The position numbers and the translations under genes were made by a program. Positions 8,954 to 18,272 of a DNA stretch of 64,000 bases are shown here, piece after piece. The number at the start of each line of letters is the position of its first letter. The stretch's first letter is position 1. The notes below the pieces were generated by a model. It ran no database searches. It was given only the letters and a program-made list of their open reading frames with translations, and was not told the DNA's origin. This stretch comes from Fulvivirga sp. M361. GTDB taxonomy: Bacteria; Bacteroidota; Bacteroidia; Cytophagales; Cyclobacteriaceae. Where the stretch lies: assembly GCF_007097395.1 (NCBI RefSeq), contig NZ_VKDC01000005.1, forward strand, positions 339,813 to 403,812. Direction: 5' to 3'.

Positions 8954-10201
8954 ATGAACTCACGTATAACAAAAGTTTTAACCATCAGCTGCATCACGCT
9001 GTTTCTTACATGTATTATCGGGTGTGGGGATGACGATGAGCAGCAACCCTTCATAGGAACTACGGGAGACGTACAATTTGTGCTCGGAGTAGAGGCCACA
9101 TCAGGTGCTGATGTGCTTCTACCGGTAAATAACCTTATGGAGGGTATCATATCCCCTTTAGGTTCCGGTTTTGAGCAACCTGCATGGATGTCCTATATCA
9201 ATGCAGGCAATACACTAATTACCAGTGGTTATGCCACAGACAACACCTTAACCGGTTATCGCCTGGTCAATGGCACATTGACTAATATCGGGAGCCTGAT
9301 CACAGAATTACAAACCTATAATTATGTGGATGTTGATGATAATACATTACTGGCTGTAGGTGTTACAAGGGCCGGATTCGAGGAACGTATCATTTATACC
9401 ATTGATAAAAATGACATGTCCATTAGGAGTCGTGCGCGTACCCGGATTGACGAAAGAAAAGAAGATGGCCTGGTAGCCTGGCCTACGGATCTTATCGTAA
9501 AAGGAAACAAATTATTCATGTCGTATTACCTGTTAGGGGCCGGAGAAGATGATGGTGTACCGGCATTTGCCACGCCTAATTCCAATGAAGCAAGAATTGC
9601 CATCTATTCGTATCCGGAACTGGAGTTTGAAAAAATCATTACTGATAACAGAACCTCTGATATAGGCAATTACCTTTCTTTTACCAGCCTTCAGGAAGAC
9701 GAAATGGGTGATATCTATTCCTTCTCTACTTCCTCTTTGGCTTCAGGCTTTACTCCCACACCTACTAATCCATCCGGGTTTTTAAGAATTAAAAACGGGG
9801 CTACTGATTTTGATGATTCCTACTTCTTCAATTTCGAAACAGCCAGTGGCGGATATAAGGTCAATAATGCAGTTTATGCAGGAAACGGTAAAGCTGTAGT
9901 GCGCATGGTAAAGGATGACAGCGGCTTATGGGCCACCTATGATCCCGATGCTGAGAATCCCATCTGCTCTATTGCCATAGCCGATCTGTACAATCAAACC
10001 GTAACAAAAGTGACTGAAGTACCGCTTCACGGTGGAGAATGGGGCATGGCCCATCTGATACATGACGGAAAAGTGTACATCAATGTAAGTGACGTTAACG
10101 GGGCATTCATTTATGAAGTGGACCCCGGTACGGCCTCAGCAAAGAAAGGAGCACAACTGGAAGGCAACTGGACAAAAGGGATCCTGGCGCTAAAAAAATG
10201 A
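8954..10201 (+). CDS. DUF4374 surface lipoprotein (XusB-like)
   Basis: This 415-residue lipoprotein has a lipobox (CIIGC, cysteine at residue 24) followed by GDDDEQQ. That acidic tag resembles the lipoprotein export signal that sends Bacteroidota lipoproteins to the cell surface. The remainder is a beta-rich DUF4374-type body with repeated strand-turn units (LGVEATSGADVLLPVNNL, LITSGYATDNTLTGYRLVNG). B. thetaiotaomicron XusB, also DUF4374, binds ferric siderophores at the surface and hands them to the receptor XusA. The gene follows the receptor by 19 bp, as expected for an A-B pair. The DUF4374 call is good; siderophore binding is inferred from the family. Confidence 0.8.
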   Translation: MNSRITKVLTISCITLFLTCIIGCGDDDEQQPFIGTTGDVQFVLGVEATSGADVLLPVNNLMEGIISPLGSGFEQPAWMSYINAGNTLITSGYATDNTLTGYRLVNGTLTNIGSLITELQTYNYVDVDDNTLLAVGVTRAGFEERIIYTIDKNDMSIRSRARTRIDERKEDGLVAWPTDLIVKGNKLFMSYYLLGAGEDDGVPAFATPNSNEARIAIYSYPELEFEKIITDNRTSDIGNYLSFTSLQEDEMGDIYSFSTSSLASGFTPTPTNPSGFLRIKNGATDFDDSYFFNFETASGGYKVNNAVYAGNGKAVVRMVKDDSGLWATYDPDAENPICSIAIADLYNQTVTKVTEVPLHGGEWGMAHLIHDGKVYINVSDVNGAFIYEVDPGTASAKKGAQLEGNWTKGILALKK

Positions 10202-10220
10202 CTAAAAACTACCTTAACCA

Positions 10221-10246
10221 TCACTCAGCAATGCATTGCTGAGTGA
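10221..10246. promoter_or_regulatory. 26-bp perfect palindrome between xusB-like gene and fusion gene
   Basis: TCACTCAGCAATG is followed directly by its reverse complement CATTGCTGAGTGA. It could act as a weak terminator or attenuator hairpin (only TTTC follows), an mRNA stability element that sets different levels for flanking genes, or a binding site for a dimeric regulator. It lies 15 bp ahead of the start codon of the fusion gene. Confidence 0.55.
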
Positions 10247-10261
10247 TTTCATACCTTGGGG

Positions 10262-13200
10262 ATGACAAAAAAGAGTCGACTAAAACGTATTGCCGGAACA
10301 GTGCACCTGTATCTCGGATTAGCCTCCGGAGTGGTTGTATTTGTTATTGCCATTACCGGATGCTGTTGGGTATTCCAGGAAGAGATCCTTCATCTGACAG
10401 AAGGTGAAAGAACCATATTAAAAGAAGACAGGGCTTTCATCTCTCCCGGCAAAGCGAAAGAACTGGCACAGGAAGTATTCCCTGACAGGCATATTCATGG
10501 GACCGTCTATGGTCATGAAACCGACGCTCTTGAAGTAATATTTTATCAGGCCGAACCTGAATTTTATCAATCTGTTTTTCTGAACCCCTACAATGGAGCA
10601 TTTATGGGTGTCAAAGACCACCGGTCCGGTTTTTTCGGGTTTGTTTTGGACGGTCATTTGAATCTATGGCTACCTAAAGCGATAGGCTCACAGATCACCG
10701 CCTATGCCACAATGCTTTTTGTCGTTATGCTCGTCACAGGTATCATCTTATGGTGGCCAAAAAACAAAAAAACCCGTAAGCAGAGGTTCAAATTCGATTG
10801 GAGATCTACTACGAAATGGAGACGAAAAAACTTTGACCTCCACTCTGTCACCGGGTTTTATGTAGCTGTATTTGCGTTAGTCCTGGCGTTTTCAGGGCTG
10901 ATCATGGCCTTTGACTGGATCTATTTCGTTACCTATAAAAGTTGGGGCGGAGATAAAGCCCCGCAGTTCATCATACCTGACAACACGGCTCTTACCGACC
11001 TTAACGAATCTAAAGATGCTATTCGGCCAATAGATAAACTGCTTCCACTTTTAGCTCTTAAACATCCTGACTACAAAAGCTTTGAGGTCCACTACCCGGC
11101 ATCAGACTCCTCTTCCATCTATGTCGAGGTGTCTTATCAGAAAGGTGTATACTACAGTTCTGACTACTTATTTTACGATCAAAATACACTGGAAGAAATT
11201 GAAACGCCCGGCATCTATGGGGAATATAAAAATGCGACACTTGCTGATAAAGTGATCCGCATGAATTATGATATCCATGTGGGGGCGATTGGTGGTATTT
11301 TTGGTAAGATACTGGCCTTTATCATCAGCCTGGTCACTGCTTCATTACCCGTCACAGGCTTTTTACTTTGGTGGGGACGCAGGTATAAGAAGCGTAGTAA
11401 GCGTGATGTCTATCGACCTGAGATGTCTCCGGATAATCAAAAGGCAAAAACAGTGCTGGGGCTTTCTATAAAGCAATTTTTTACGATCATTTTTTTACTG
11501 GTCAGTGGAACCAGTGTCTCAGCCGCTGACCTGAAGGGTTCAATAATAGATGAGAAGGGAAATGGCGTCCCCGGGGCTACCATCCGTCTTTTAAACACAG
11601 ATTACGGGGCCGCAGCTGATGTCCGGGGCAATTTTGTTCTGGTAGGTATACCGGAAGGTTCATATACGCTGGAATTGTCTGCAGTAGGGTTTGAAACACA
11701 GCAAAATCAGATAAAGGTCAATAATAATAAGCTAATAGCACTAAATTTTATACTGAAGGAAGAAGTGGCCACTTTGTCAGAGGTGGTTATCCGGGGAAAG
11801 TCAGAAAGTCAGGAGTTATCTGAGCTACCCTTACAGGTGGCGTCTATAGACCTCAAAAAGCTACAGGTTGAATCCGCAGGTATAGTATCCATCTTAGACC
11901 GGTCATCCGGAGTACGGGTAAGGCAGTCTGGTGGCCTTGGAAGTGATATCAATGTTCAATTGAACGGATTAACTGGCCGTGCCGTACGCCAGTATTACGA
12001 CGGCATACCCCTGGAGCTTTTAGGAGGTAGTGTCCAACTGAACAACCTGCCGGTCAATTCCGTCGACCGAATTGACATTTATAAAGGAGTGATGCCTATT
12101 GATATAGGAACCGATGCACTGGCCGGAGGCATCAATGTAGTTCCCAAAAAAGCGTTTTCCAGCTACCTGGATGCGTCTTATGAAATAGCTTCTTTTAACA
12201 CACACATTGCTACATTCAGCGGCGTCAAGGTCTTTGATAATGGTGTACACGTTGGGTTGAGTGGTTTTTTCAACTATTCGGACAATAACTATGAAATGAA
12301 TGTGCGAAACCTGATCCCTGAACAGTCGAGAGAAGAAGAAATAACAGTAGAACGGTTCCATAACGCCCATCAATCTTCTCAACTGCAGGTCCAGTTAGGA
12401 TTGAAGGATAAAAACTGGGCAGATGAACTGACCCTTTACACAGGATTCAATCAACGTACAGACGAGATCCAACATGGTATTCGGGTAGCTAGTATACCGG
12501 CTGGTGAAGCTGCAAGCTCGAACCGGTCATTATTTCAAAGTGTACGATACAAAAAAAGCTTTCTGAACGATGCCTTACGCATAGACTATTTCGGCAATCT
12601 CAATTTTACATTCACTAATATCGACGACAGCACCACCAATCTTTACAATTGGAGGGGAGAGATCAACCCAAATATTTCTTTAAATGGCGGTTCGGAGATA
12701 CTTTCGAACCCTTCGCTAAGGGAGGGTGAAAATCTATCCACCACGCACCGGCTTACCGTTACTTATCCTTTTTCTTATCACCATACATTGAAACTCAGTA
12801 ATTTCTACGCACATCAAAAAATAGAGGGTGAAGATCCTATTGGCATTCGCATCACCGAAGATAACATTGACCCCAATACGGTACCTTCTCTTCTTAACAA
12901 GAATATCCTGGGACTATCTTATGAGTCTACCTGGCTAAATGAGAAAATCTCAACCCTGGTGTATGGTAAATTTTATTATTATGATAACCAGTCCATCCAA
13001 TTTAATCAGCGGCGAGGGTTGACCGTTTTTGAGTCCACAGTCAGTGGTAATGATTATGGATACGGAGCTGGGTTCAAATACAATCTAACACCTGATCTAT
13101 TTTTAAGGGCCAGTTACGAACGCGCGATCCGGATCCCGGATGAATTCGAGATATTCGGGAATTTTGTCACCATAGCCCCAAATTTTAACCTGGAACCTGA

Positions 13201-13834
13201 GCAAAGTAACAACCTCAATATCGGAGGATATTACAAGCTGAATTTTGATGCTTACCGCATGGTTTCCATTGATTTGAGTTGGTTTCTCCGAGATCAGTCC
13301 AATCTTGTGCGCTTACAGGCCGGCCGTAATGAAAACGATCCCAGCTTCTTCATAAATGAAGATGAAGTGGATGCTAAGGGGGTGGAGTTGACCATTAAAG
13401 CAAAGCCTCATCGTAACCTGCTTTTGGATGCTAACCTGACCTACCAGGATATTGTAATAGCCGGTGATAAAAATGCCACGAATACCAACGGAGTTGGAAA
13501 TCCGGTACCCAATATTCCAACGTTTTTCTTCAACTTTTCCACCAGGTATTCATTTAATACACCTTGGAAGTCAGGTCATCGTATCACCGTTTTCGGTTAT
13601 TATGCTTTCGTTAAGGAGTTCAGCCTTATTTTGGAAGGCGGTACTACTAATTCAGATAACGCCATCCCTCAGCAACAGCAATTAGATGCCGGGCTTACCT
13701 ATGCATTGACGAATACTCCATGGTCTTTTTCAGGACAAGTGAACAACCTCACCGACAATGAGGTCTTCGACAATTTCCGAATCCCCAAACCGGGAAGGAA
13801 TCTACATTTTAAAATCAGATATCTTTTACACTAG
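10262..13834 (+). CDS. PepSY inner-membrane protein fused to TonB receptor (XusC-XusA fusion)
   Basis: This 1190-residue frame joins two proteins that normally sit in different membranes. Residues 1-380 are a PepSY-associated membrane protein: spans near 20-36, 137-158, 193-215 and 345-368, a periplasmic PepSY region, and a basic end (RRYKKRSKRD). After a short linker, SIKQFFTIIFLLVSGTSVSA (about residues 402-421) reads as a complete signal peptide with an ASA/VSA-type cut site. A CarboxypepD_reg-like domain (422-505), plug (about 515-630, SGVRVRQSGGLGS) and barrel follow. There is no stop or shift at the join. An in-frame ATG at 11423 (Met388) could start a free receptor. The listed start is ATG 10262; an upstream TTG at 10256 is less likely. 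Products may be a precursor split by signal peptidase or two proteins from two starts. Confidence 0.8.
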   Translation: MTKKSRLKRIAGTVHLYLGLASGVVVFVIAITGCCWVFQEEILHLTEGERTILKEDRAFISPGKAKELAQEVFPDRHIHGTVYGHETDALEVIFYQAEPEFYQSVFLNPYNGAFMGVKDHRSGFFGFVLDGHLNLWLPKAIGSQITAYATMLFVVMLVTGIILWWPKNKKTRKQRFKFDWRSTTKWRRKNFDLHSVTGFYVAVFALVLAFSGLIMAFDWIYFVTYKSWGGDKAPQFIIPDNTALTDLNESKDAIRPIDKLLPLLALKHPDYKSFEVHYPASDSSSIYVEVSYQKGVYYSSDYLFYDQNTLEEIETPGIYGEYKNATLADKVIRMNYDIHVGAIGGIFGKILAFIISLVTASLPVTGFLLWWGRRYKKRSKRDVYRPEMSPDNQKAKTVLGLSIKQFFTIIFLLVSGTSVSAADLKGSIIDEKGNGVPGATIRLLNTDYGAAADVRGNFVLVGIPEGSYTLELSAVGFETQQNQIKVNNNKLIALNFILKEEVATLSEVVIRGKSESQELSELPLQVASIDLKKLQVESAGIVSILDRSSGVRVRQSGGLGSDINVQLNGLTGRAVRQYYDGIPLELLGGSVQLNNLPVNSVDRIDIYKGVMPIDIGTDALAGGINVVPKKAFSSYLDASYEIASFNTHIATFSGVKVFDNGVHVGLSGFFNYSDNNYEMNVRNLIPEQSREEEITVERFHNAHQSSQLQVQLGLKDKNWADELTLYTGFNQRTDEIQHGIRVASIPAGEAASSNRSLFQSVRYKKSFLNDALRIDYFGNLNFTFTNIDDSTTNLYNWRGEINPNISLNGGSEILSNPSLREGENLSTTHRLTVTYPFSYHHTLKLSNFYAHQKIEGEDPIGIRITEDNIDPNTVPSLLNKNILGLSYESTWLNEKISTLVYGKFYYYDNQSIQFNQRRGLTVFESTVSGNDYGYGAGFKYNLTPDLFLRASYERAIRIPDEFEIFGNFVTIAPNFNLEPEQSNNLNIGGYYKLNFDAYRMVSIDLSWFLRDQSNLVRLQAGRNENDPSFFINEDEVDAKGVELTIKAKPHRNLLLDANLTYQDIVIAGDKNATNTNGVGNPVPNIPTFFFNFSTRYSFNTPWKSGHRITVFGYYAFVKEFSLILEGGTTNSDNAIPQQQQLDAGLTYALTNTPWSFSGQVNNLTDNEVFDNFRIPKPGRNLHFKIRYLLH

Positions 13835-13852
13835 TATAATCATCCTATAGAA

Positions 13853-15139
13853 ATGACTCAATCCAGCATTCCTTTACTCTATTTTAAAAATCAGATGAGG
13901 CTGATCATTGTCTTAATGGCAGGTTTATCCATTATTTTAACAGGTTGTAGCGACGATGACGCTTCAGAAAACCCTTCTGAAACGCGATTAAAAACAGGTT
14001 TTGTAGTGCTGGCAGGTACTTCTGATGACGGGTACTTTGTGAAATACTACGAAGAGCTACCAACAGGCACAATAGACATTACGCAAGGTACAGCCTTTCA
14101 ATCTTTCTTTCCTGTATCCGTAAGTGACGGAGCCATGTTTATGACCAGAACGGACGGGTCCAGAGGTTTCTCAAAAATTGCCGTCAACGGTAACGGGGAA
14201 TTCGTAGAAGAAGGTTTTATTCCAACCATTAACGATGAATCTTTCTCCATGGCCATTAGAGATAGAAATTTTGGTATGTTCCATGATCGGAATGATCCCA
14301 ATACTGCATCTATTTTTGACCCCGCCACCATGCAGGTAATCACCACGGTGGATCTGAGCGAAAACGGAGCAGGTTTCCCACTTCGATACCAAAAATTCAT
14401 ATTCCGAAATCAGGATGAGGTTTTCGTCGTCGCACGAGGCGAAGAAGGTGAGACCTTACCCAGCGTACCTCTTTTTCGTGTTGATCTGCAATCCAATGCA
14501 CTGGCAAACAAATTAGAACTCTCTTTTGAGACCGATGAATTAGTGGTTTTTAACCGGTTCGGTCAGCGCTACATGGACGAATCAGGCAACCTGTATTTTT
14601 ATCATGGTGGAAATCTCAGCGTTCCCAATATTTCCGGTGCCATCGTAAAAATACCGGCTGGATCAACAGAATATGACCCGGAATACAACTTCCAGGTGCC
14701 GCTAAAAGTTAACCCTACCAACCTGGGGGCTTTTCTTACCACATTTTATTATCACAGGAATGATATCGGTTACGCTTTGATCAATGCGGAACTCGACAGC
14801 AGAATTGCAGAGTTGGTTACGCAAAGAGGGGGATTTCAAGGGTTATCAAACGAAGACACTGAACAAATTATCGCATGGCTTTTTTCCGCCCCCACAGGCG
14901 CCTGGGTAAAAGTGGATCTGGCAGCGCAGACGGTTACTTCCATCAACGGACTTCCGGCCCTTTCTCCTTTCGACCCCTCCAACATGGCCTTTCTGAATAA
15001 CGAGCCCTACTTCGCTATTTCAAACCCGGACATCAATGCATTTTACAGTTATGATGCGGCTTCCAACAATGCCGAATTGGTCTTCAACGTAACCGGAGCG
15101 CCTTTGGTTAGTGTATTTGACTTATCCATAGATGAATAG
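13853..15139 (+). CDS. Second siderophore-locus lipoprotein (DUF4374-like, XusB-like)
   Basis: The 428-residue protein has a lipobox (IILTGC) followed by SDDDASENPSE, an acidic surface-export tag very like that of the first lipoprotein. The body alternates beta strands and turns and shares the overall layout of DUF4374 proteins, but sequence similarity to the first copy is low by eye. It follows the receptor half of the fusion gene by 18 bp. It takes the XusB position in the second unit, so surface capture of a ferric chelate for the receptor encoded just upstream is the best guess. A more distant beta-propeller-like lipoprotein is the alternative. Confidence 0.65.
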   Translation: MTQSSIPLLYFKNQMRLIIVLMAGLSIILTGCSDDDASENPSETRLKTGFVVLAGTSDDGYFVKYYEELPTGTIDITQGTAFQSFFPVSVSDGAMFMTRTDGSRGFSKIAVNGNGEFVEEGFIPTINDESFSMAIRDRNFGMFHDRNDPNTASIFDPATMQVITTVDLSENGAGFPLRYQKFIFRNQDEVFVVARGEEGETLPSVPLFRVDLQSNALANKLELSFETDELVVFNRFGQRYMDESGNLYFYHGGNLSVPNISGAIVKIPAGSTEYDPEYNFQVPLKVNPTNLGAFLTTFYYHRNDIGYALINAELDSRIAELVTQRGGFQGLSNEDTEQIIAWLFSAPTGAWVKVDLAAQTVTSINGLPALSPFDPSNMAFLNNEPYFAISNPDINAFYSYDAASNNAELVFNVTGAPLVSVFDLSIDE

Positions 15140-15162
15140 AACAGTATAAATTCTTTTAGACC

Positions 15163-15492
15163 ATGGCATTCATTATCACATTTATGGCCTGTTTTCTTCT
15201 TTACGGAACCTCTAAATACTTCCCGGAAAGTCTTCAGTCAATGGGTGGCCCTTTAAGAAAAAACAAAAAGGGCACACTGGTAGTCGCTCTGCTTTTCCTG
15301 GGATCGTCCATGGGATTATTCGTCAAGCTTTATAATGATGCACCTACCGGCCTCCTGGTTTGGGCTGTAGTACTTATGATGACTATGAGCGCTTTGTTAT
15401 TATCCATCAAGCTGCATCGTTACTGGCTCTTTTTCTGGGGCCTGCTTATGGTGGGAATGACCATTTATGAATTTGTATACTATGCCGGCTAA
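15163..15492 (+). CDS. Small membrane protein, DUF3325-like
   Basis: This 109-residue protein has three predicted membrane helices (about 3-17, 40-58 and 63-105, the last probably split in two). Its length, layout and place between a TonB receptor and a PepSY protein match the DUF3325 proteins found in proteobacterial siderophore-uptake loci with DUF3649 and PepSY genes. It overlaps the next gene by 11 bp. Function is unknown; a role in reducing or moving the ferric chelate with the PepSY protein is plausible. The DUF assignment is by analogy and moderate in strength. Confidence 0.55.
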   Translation: MAFIITFMACFLLYGTSKYFPESLQSMGGPLRKNKKGTLVVALLFLGSSMGLFVKLYNDAPTGLLVWAVVLMMTMSALLLSIKLHRYWLFFWGLLMVGMTIYEFVYYAG

Positions 15493-15757
15493 ATCAAAAT
15501 ACCTCTCAGACACCTGGACACGTGTCTCCAAGGTGACCGCTGCGATATTGGGCAGTTACATCGCTACTATGCTCATGCACATTGCTACAGCTACACTGGT
15601 GACCAATAACGCACCGGTCATCTTAACCACTTCCTACAGTGCTTTCCTGATTTGGATCGCATTCATGGTGCTGGCCTTTTTTATAAAAAAGGCATGGCAT
15701 GTCTGGTGCCTTTTCGGTTCGGTCATTATCGTTTGTTCACTGATCATTTTCAGCTAA
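15482..15757 (+). CDS. Small membrane protein, DUF3649-like
   Basis: About 91 residues with three hydrophobic helices (roughly 16-35, 42-64 and 69-91). It resembles DUF3649 proteins, which travel with DUF3325 and PepSY genes in iron-uptake loci. I prefer ATG 15482 (MPAKSKYLS), which overlaps the previous stop by 11 bp. An in-frame ATG 15 bp further up is possible. It probably works with its neighbours in the inner membrane. No catalytic motif is visible. Confidence 0.55.
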   Translation: MPAKSKYLSDTWTRVSKVTAAILGSYIATMLMHIATATLVTNNAPVILTTSYSAFLIWIAFMVLAFFIKKAWHVWCLFGSVIIVCSLIIFS

Positions 15758-15770
15758 TTATCTGCCCATT

Positions 15771-17429
15771 ATGAAACTTAAAGGATTAGGAAACCGAGCA
15801 TATAACGTACTGTTCCATACCCATACCGTAGCAGGAATTGTCATCAGTTTTGCACTTTTTGTGATCTTCTACGCCGGAGCATTTGCACTGTTCAGACATG
15901 AGATCTACCAATGGGAGAACCCAAATGCCAGGGTACAGCAAAGAGGGGAACTCAATTATGAAAAGGCCCTGGAAGAAGTCGATAAGGCCTATGGATTGGA
16001 TTGGCACGCAGTTACAAATATTATTTTCCCGGAAGATAAAAATCCCTTTTTGCTTGTTTACGGGGAGTTCCATGATACGGATAGTACTACAGAGCGTATG
16101 GCTGCTTATGTGGAGCCAGGAACGTACAGAGTACAAGATATTAAGAAACCCCCTACCACATTAGGAGAAACGATATATCACTTGCATTACTTCAGGCAAA
16201 TTCCCGTCATAGGGCTCTATTTGTCAGGTTTAGTTGCCCTGTTTTTCCTTTTTGCCAGCGTTACCGGAATCCTGATCCACTGGAAAAACCTGCTGACAAA
16301 GTTTTACGCCTTTTTGGTAGAAGGTAAATGGAAGCAGATCTGGACGAACGCACATACTGTATTAGGAGTCATCGGACTTCCTTTTCAAATGATGTATGCT
16401 ATCACAGGAGCTTTTTTCGGGCTCCTGACCTTAATACTTTTACCCAGTGTATTGTTTTTATTTGAAGGCGACTCCTCCAAAGTCTTTAATATAATAAGGC
16501 CTGAAAATGGCGTTGAGTTGAATCATGATGCCAAACCAGCGAAAAACATCACCTTAAGTGTCCTGAAAAAACAGATCGAACAAGCTTACCCTGGTTATCA
16601 CGCTTCAAGAGCTGTGGTTAGAAATTACGGATTAGAGGATGCATTGATTACCTGGAAAATAGAAGATGGTAAGGGAGTTACTTCCAGAGGAAGTATCGCA
16701 ATGTACATGTCGGACGGTGTCCCAATAGATGAAATAAGCTTCTCTCCCACGCAAAAGAACTACAACTTTGGCGTCATCGAAATGATCAGCAAACTGCATT
16801 TTGGTGAGTTTGGAGGATTTCCTGTCAAAGTGGTTTATTTCATTTTATCTATGATCACGTGCTTTATGATCTTAAGCGGCGTATTGATCTGGCGTACTGC
16901 CAGGGATAATGACAAATACACGCAAAAACAACGAGCGTTCCATCATCGCGTGACGAAAGTTTACCTCGCCATTTGCCTTAGCCTGTTTCCGGCTATGGCC
17001 GTCATTTTCATCGCCAACAAACTGGTCCCTATGGACCTGGAAGGTCGTACTTCTTTAGTAAACGCGGTATTCTTTTCGAGCTGGTTAATACTTCTGGTTA
17101 TCGGTTGTTTTTGGAATAGCTATGCAAAACAAAATAGAAACTACCTGGTAATTGGCGGGATATTGTCTTTACTGGTGCCACTGGCTAACGGCGTAATGAC
17201 CGGAGATTGGTTTTGGGCGACTTTACAACGTTTCCCAAATGTGGCGAGTGTAGATATAAGTTGGTTGCTTACAGGCTTAATAGCTCTGATGGTTTCATTC
17301 AGGTTCTTAAAATTACCGGGGGAACATATGGCGAATATGACAGAAAATGTAAAGCAAGCCACTATTAAGGAACCGGAAGCAATCGTTGAGCCGGTGATGG
17401 CCATGGATACCGGTTTTAAAAAAGATTAA
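15771..17429 (+). CDS. PepSY-TM inner-membrane protein (XusC-like, second copy)
   Basis: This 552-residue protein starts with a PepSY-associated helix (TVAGIVISFALFVIFYAGAF) followed by FRHEIYQWE. More spans lie near residues 140-165, 190-225, 355-375, and a cluster of about four after 400. Helical histidines (HTHTVAG, HLHYFRQ, NAHTVLG, LHFGEFGGF) recur, as in family members thought to bind haem and reduce ferric siderophores in the periplasm. It is longer than the first PepSY copy (about 385 residues) because of extra C-terminal spans. It closes the iron-uptake operon, 13 bp after the DUF3649-like gene. Unlike the first copy it is not fused to anything. Confidence 0.8.
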   Translation: MKLKGLGNRAYNVLFHTHTVAGIVISFALFVIFYAGAFALFRHEIYQWENPNARVQQRGELNYEKALEEVDKAYGLDWHAVTNIIFPEDKNPFLLVYGEFHDTDSTTERMAAYVEPGTYRVQDIKKPPTTLGETIYHLHYFRQIPVIGLYLSGLVALFFLFASVTGILIHWKNLLTKFYAFLVEGKWKQIWTNAHTVLGVIGLPFQMMYAITGAFFGLLTLILLPSVLFLFEGDSSKVFNIIRPENGVELNHDAKPAKNITLSVLKKQIEQAYPGYHASRAVVRNYGLEDALITWKIEDGKGVTSRGSIAMYMSDGVPIDEISFSPTQKNYNFGVIEMISKLHFGEFGGFPVKVVYFILSMITCFMILSGVLIWRTARDNDKYTQKQRAFHHRVTKVYLAICLSLFPAMAVIFIANKLVPMDLEGRTSLVNAVFFSSWLILLVIGCFWNSYAKQNRNYLVIGGILSLLVPLANGVMTGDWFWATLQRFPNVASVDISWLLTGLIALMVSFRFLKLPGEHMANMTENVKQATIKEPEAIVEPVMAMDTGFKKD

Positions 17430-17710
17430 AACTGCTGAATTTCACACTATTTTCGCTATTGGCAGTAGAAAAGTTTGTTCCGCGAATAGCAACTGCCATA
17501 CCTTGTGTCCTAGGATTGAAACCAGCAATGGCAGGTACCACCGAACTCCGGAGTATCTCTCATCATAACAGTGCAAAGGCCTGATCCGCTAAAATGTAGC
17601 CCTAAAAAAAAGGTCAAATGTATTGACATCCGCATACTTAAAAAGTGACCAGGTGAGGCCATTTAGCAGGCCGAATGAGATGAGGAAAACTTCCTAATGC
17701 AAGCTTCAGC
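17430..17710. other. Intergenic, possible barrel-tail fragment on minus strand
   Basis: No intact gene. On the minus strand a 35-codon open stretch ending at 17589 reads GLTWSLFKYADVNTF...LFFRATF, the look of the last strands of an outer-membrane barrel with its terminal Phe. It has no start and nothing recognisable upstream, so it may be a gene remnant or chance. Confidence 0.3.
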
Positions 17711-17744
17711 AAAAAACGAAGGCTGCCTAAAACCGCAGCAACCT
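17711..17744 (-). terminator. Rho-independent terminator after SRPBCC gene
   Basis: On the minus strand AGGTTGC pairs with the later GGCAGCCT (one G-U pair) around a loop of about ten bases, and the stem is followed by TCGTTTTTT. It lies 45-78 bp past the stop of the SRPBCC gene and should end its transcript. Confidence 0.6.
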
Positions 17745-17788
17745 TTTTGTTGAATTCATTTCCATACTACCTAACAGTGGAAAATGAG

Positions 17789-18253
17789 CTACATTTCTCC
17801 AGGCTTTCCTTCACCCTTTTCAAGATAGTTTTTAAGGCTATCTGCGATGTAAAAATCCCAGGCGTTAGCACAAACACCATAACAAACACCACTTGGTACT
17901 AATCCCTGATGCAAAAGCCTGACTTCTGTGCCATTTTCATTTTCATAAATTTCCCAATACAACTTACTTCCCAGCCATTCCTTGTCTATACCTGCTATAT
18001 GATGATCCTGATGCGACTCTACGCATTCCCACGTGACTGTTTGTGGTACAACAAGATCGACTATGTTAAATTTCCAATAAGAGCCTTCTCCAAAAGAGAT
18101 CTTAAAAATATCACCAGGCTCAACAGCCGGTTGGTCTACCTTCCCCCACCAGTGATCAATTCCTCTCGTCAATGCATCGAAAACCTCCTGCTTGCCAGTA
18201 TTTATAGTTACCCATTTTTGGTAATCCGTTGCAGTTTCCATTGGTTTGTTCAT
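17789..18253 (-). CDS. SRPBCC / AHSA1-type domain protein
   Basis: The 154-residue protein is a single START-like domain of the AHSA1 (activator of Hsp90 ATPase homologue) type. Signatures are an early VFDALTRGIDHWWG helix, a GDIFKISFGEG strand pair, VTWECVESHQDHH and a closing helix with WDFYIADSLKNYLE. Such proteins bind small hydrophobic ligands; in bacteria they are often encoded beside small regulators. Here a divergent HxlR regulator lies 90 bp away with a long inverted repeat between them, so the pair is probably co-regulated. The ligand is unknown. Confidence 0.8.
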   Translation of the reverse strand: MNKPMETATDYQKWVTINTGKQEVFDALTRGIDHWWGKVDQPAVEPGDIFKISFGEGSYWKFNIVDLVVPQTVTWECVESHQDHHIAGIDKEWLGSKLYWEIYENENGTEVRLLHQGLVPSGVCYGVCANAWDFYIADSLKNYLEKGEGKPGEM

Positions 18254-18272
18254 AGAAATAATAATTAAGTGA

